A DNA stretch of 64,000 bases from CAVYGM01 sp963768025 (lineage in GTDB: Bacteria > Bacteroidota > Bacteroidia > Cytophagales > Spirosomataceae), in assembly GCA_963768025.1 (NCBI GenBank), contig CAVYGM010000005.1, positions 153,046 through 217,045 on the forward strand, given 5' to 3'. Every line of letters starts with the position of its first letter. The stretch's first letter is position 1. Of this stretch, positions 61,263 to 64,000 are shown one piece after another. The position numbers and the translations under genes were made by a program. The notes beneath the pieces were generated by a model. The model saw nothing but the letters and a program-made list of their open reading frames with translations. It was not told where the DNA came from and searched no databases.

Positions 61263-61640
61263 TTAATCTTTTTCTATGGTCTCCTCTGCTTCCTTGTGCA
61301 CAATAAAATCCTCTCGCATCAGGGCTCAAAAAACATCAACCAAAAGCCCCGCTTCGAGAGGCCGTTGCACCGTGGGGTACATTGGGGGAATTAGAAAGAA
61401 TCGCCGGCTTTCAAGGTTTTGGTTTCGCTGCCAATCGTCACGGCAAACACCCCGCTTTCGATGTGGGTAATCTGACTGTAATAATGGTGATGAATAGGCC
61501 CAACGCCGCCTTTTTTAAAGTCGGCTTTGACCAGCATGACTTCATGATCTGTAGGCCATTATTTTTCTTCTCACCAATTCGTTCACCACTTCCCATTCCA
61601 GGGAGCTGTCTTCGATGTGGGTTTCGGTTATTGTGTTCAT
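61263..61640 (-). CDS. kdgF: KdgF-like cupin (right arm), frameshifted
   Basis: Duplicate of the cupin at 45398-45737. The start MNTITETHIEDSS and the metal motif IHHHYYSQITHIESG are present, with frame changes near 61540 and 61390 and another close to the 3' end. The C-terminal tail is longer than in the left arm and reads REDFIVHKEAEETIEKD before a TAA at 61263-61265. That tail resembles usual KdgF C-termini better than the shorter left version. Confidence 0.75.
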
Positions 61641-61697
61641 TTTGCGTTTGTTTTAAAGTTTTTATTAGAATTTTTTCAGAGGTGGTTTCATTCTCGT

Positions 61698-62451
61698 TTA
61701 AGAGAATGCCAATCCACCATTAATGTGAATGTTGTTTCCGGTGATGAAGGAAGATTCATCCGAAGCCAGGTACCCTACCAAATCGGCTACTTCCTTGGCT
61801 TGTCCTTCGCGCCGGAGTGGCGTGCCATTGGCTACGTTGGTTCTTACTTCGCTCTTGGTAAATGTATCGTGGAAAGTGGTGGCAATCATACCCGGGCACA
61901 GGGCGTTTACGCGAATGTTTTTCGGCCCCAATTCTTTGGCCATCGACCGGGTAAACGTCAAAACGGCACCCTTTCGCGGCAGAATAAGCCGAGGCACCAG
62001 GTCCAGCCCCATCCCGGGCTGCCTGCGATGCAAAATTGACAATCGATGAACCCGCGGGCATGTGAGGTACCACCGCCTTGGATACCAGGAATACGGTGTT
62101 GAAATTGAGTTTGAACAGGAAATTAATGAAGTCCTCATCCATCTCGGCCAATGTTTTCCGGGCTACCAATCCCCCGGCTACGTTTACCAGAATGTTGATC
62201 TCGCTGCCAAAGGCGGCAATGGCTTCTTTAACCAGATTGTCCACGTCGGCTTAAGCTGTCATATCACCCTGCACCAGAATGGCTTCACCACCGGCTTCCG
62301 TAATTTCGGCCAGCGTTTTCTCGCCTTCTTCCTGGGCGCCAAAATAGTTGATAACTACCTTTGCTCCCATGGAAGCTAGTTTGATGGAAATCATTTTTCC
62401 AATGTCCCTTCCCCCCCCTGTTACTACGGCTACTTTACCAGCTAAATTCAT
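61698..62451 (-). CDS. SDR oxidoreductase, probable DEH reductase (right arm), frameshifted
   Basis: Duplicate of 44559-45313. VVTGGGRDIGK, INYFGAQEEGEKTLAEI and INILVNVAGG read cleanly. A C-to-T change creates a TAA near 62252, exactly where the left copy reads CAA but carries an extra base instead, so the two arms have independent faults at the same spot. A further frame change lies near 61980. The C-terminal GNNIHINGGLAFS has His in place of Asp. Confidence 0.8.
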
Positions 62452-62474
62452 AATCGAAATTTGGTTTATGTATA

Positions 62475-64000
62475 TTAAAATTGCACTAATGTGTATGGGC
62501 CTTTCCATACAATGTTTTTACCCTGAATGGGTAGTGAATGGCTTTTATCCGGTTGAAAGTTTTGGTTTGAAAGGGCCAAAATCCAGGTATTTTTTTCCTT
62601 ATTGGTCAGTTGTATTACGGTATAATCCGCTTGTTCGAGTACTACCTCCACTTTCTGAATATCAGCGTACGAATTGATGGCTTTTTCAGTGACGGGCGAA
62701 TAACTTCCGTGCGATTCCAGAACAGATGCAAACGTGGTGTTGCCCGCCTTTTTTCGCAAAATCATCATGGGGTCTCTTCTCAAATTAAAATTCGGGTCGC
62801 TGGCTCCTACCCGCCCCAAAATAATGCTGTCTTGGGGTGTGGTCGTGGATAGATAGCTGTGAAAAACCCCGTTGCCCAACCACGTCAAGCTACTGCTGCC
62901 CGCGTTAGCGACACCTTCGGCTTCTTTCCAGATATGCTGATAGCCATTTTTACTCCCCAGTTTTTCCATTTCATTCGGAACGCTCATCTTGAAGTCGGTA
63001 GCTATCACCTGACCCATGTAATAGAGCGGCAGGTGGAGGGTGTTTTGAGTCTTCGCGTTCACTTTCAATACATCGATCAGAAAAGGGTTTTTGAACGCCT
63101 TAGAATCTACCAGGACCAGGGTTCTCTGAGGACAACTCCTGCGTAGGCATTGGAATCTTTTGAACTGATGGCCTGGATCTCGGGGTTAGCAAAATCGTGA
63201 AAATTCAGGCTCGGCGAATACTTGTCGCTTCGTCGCTATTCCCTTTGTATTGGGTTATTTTATTGACGATCAGCGTATTGTGCCCGATCGTTTGCTTGGC
63301 AAAGGTTGACCTTCGGGCAGATATACCCCTCCGCTTTTTGCTCGATGTTCACAAAACGCGCCATCCCGTAGTCCTGCACGACCTCGTTTCCCTTGAAATA
63401 ATACGAATAGGACAGTTGGTCAAAGTGTCCGTGACCCATGCCGTGCGTCCCCGACTTGAACACCACATTCAAATCGCTTGGGGTACGGATAATGCCCAAG
63501 GCGCCGCCTTTGCCATCAACGCCATCCTTGTAGAGAATTGATTGATAGGTATACGGCTTTTTGTTTTTGAGGTTTTTGGCTTTACTGCCATACCCGACTC
63601 ATCCAAAACCACTTCGCCTTGCAGGGCCGCAATCGCGAGTAAACCCGGATCTTTTTTGCCGTAATGATAGGCCAGGTCAACCGCCGAAATCAGGGAAGAA
63701 TTATAGATAGACATCCCCTTTTCGGGCATCGTTGAGGGGAAAGAACTCTCCTTTTTGAAGTGGTCTGATCCAACAATGAATAGACGGATTTGAGCAAGAG
63801 GCTGTCCCGGTACTCAAATATCTTCAATTCGGGACGGGCGTTGTGCAGACTGGCCGCAAAAATCAAAAAAGGATAAGCGCCATAGCGGTGGTAGTAGGCC
63901 CCTTCGGAGTACAAGCCATCGGGCGAGAAAAGGCCATCGATCTGGGACAGAAAACCACTTTTTTCCTGACTGATCAAACCACCATCGTTGTCGTGCTGAA
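62475..64000 (-). CDS. PL17 oligoalginate lyase (right arm), partial
   Basis: Distal two-thirds of a duplicate of the PL17 lyase, running off the window end. EGAYYHRYGAYPF and FKSGTHGMGHGHFDQLS are present. Frame changes occur near 63720, 63490, 63290 and 63065. Scattered replacements relative to the left copy (Glu or Gln, Arg or Lys, Lys or Gln) are conservative. The N-terminal signal peptide and any PL6 gene upstream would lie beyond the window. Confidence 0.88.

Larger units (their letters stand above)
53567..64000 (-). repeat. Right arm of the giant inverted repeat
   Basis: Inverted counterpart of 43010-53484, containing susC, the secreted cupin, fbp, eda, kdgK, MFS, kdgF, SDR and the distal PL17 gene in the same order read on the minus strand. 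It runs off the window, so its true length is unknown. Frameshifts fall at different places from those in the left arm. The SDR-kdgF and kdgF-MFS gaps have unrelated sequence in the two arms. Confidence 0.93.

Noticed and set aside
43010..64000. Interpretation as a single fold-back read or simple MDA chimera
   Set aside because: Unrelated intergenic patches and many conservative amino-acid differences between the arms cannot come from reading one molecule twice, although a false join of two haplotypes remains possible.
1..64000. CRISPR arrays, tRNA or rRNA genes, prophage
   Set aside because: I saw no regularly spaced short repeats, cloverleaf-like sequence with conserved T-loop, rRNA core sequence, or phage structural genes.

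Overview
The window looks like a marine, alga-degrading member of the Bacteroidota, most likely a Cytophagales relative. It holds four SusC-type receptors (one of them in two copies), three SusD lipoproteins, TAnnTTTG-type -7 promoter boxes, and carbohydrate-active enzymes aimed at L-rhamnose, L-fucose and alginate. The genus is not resolved. Most long genes carry one or more single-base frameshifts, roughly one per kilobase. Many sit in homopolymers and reading resumes in the next frame with full conservation, so I treat most of them as sequence errors and give gene-wide coordinates.

Region 1 (1-18.2 kb, all minus strand) is one polysaccharide-utilisation locus (PUL). In transcription order it encodes an MFS transporter, an arabinose-isomerase-like enzyme, SusC, SusD, a large unrecognised secreted protein, a sulfatase, two tandem GH106-type alpha-L-rhamnosidases and an SGNH esterase cut by the window edge. 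A Bacteroidota promoter and a near-palindromic operator (CTTAGTGC core) sit before the first gene, and a perfect copy of the operator precedes the second. The inferred target is a rhamnose-containing, probably sulfated and acylated glycan.

Region 2 (18.7-32.7 kb, mostly plus strand) is a fucose locus: L-fuconate dehydratase, an SDR dehydrogenase, a RhaM-type mutarotase, a FucP-type symporter and a GH29 fucosidase in an overlapping operon, then an AraC regulator on the other strand, a SusC/SusD pair and a GH95-like enzyme. Between 32.7 and 34.9 kb lie a small cupin gene, a truncated DUF1572 gene, a roughly 300-bp element with terminal inverted repeats that carries only the C-terminal end of a serine recombinase, and a LacI-family regulator.

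Region 3 (35-53.5 kb, plus strand) is an alginate locus. Two overlapping LacI-type operators precede SusC/SusD, PL6 and PL17 alginate lyases, an SDR (probable DEH reductase), a KdgF-like cupin, an MFS uronate transporter, KDG kinase, KDPG aldolase, class I fructose-1,6-bisphosphatase, a secreted cupin-like protein and a further SusC. Together these cover alginate cleavage, uptake, conversion to pyruvate and glyceraldehyde-3-phosphate, and a gluconeogenic step.

Region 4 (53.5-64 kb, minus strand) is a near-copy of 43.0-53.5 kb in inverted orientation. The two arms, each at least 10.4 kb, meet at a spacer of about 80 bp inside susC, so both susC copies stop at the same place and neither has a susD. 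Coding sequence is nearly identical between arms, but two intergenic stretches are unrelated and many amino acids differ. The arms are therefore two distinct haplotypes or paralogous copies rather than one molecule read twice. Whether the junction exists in a cell or is an assembly join cannot be decided from the sequence.
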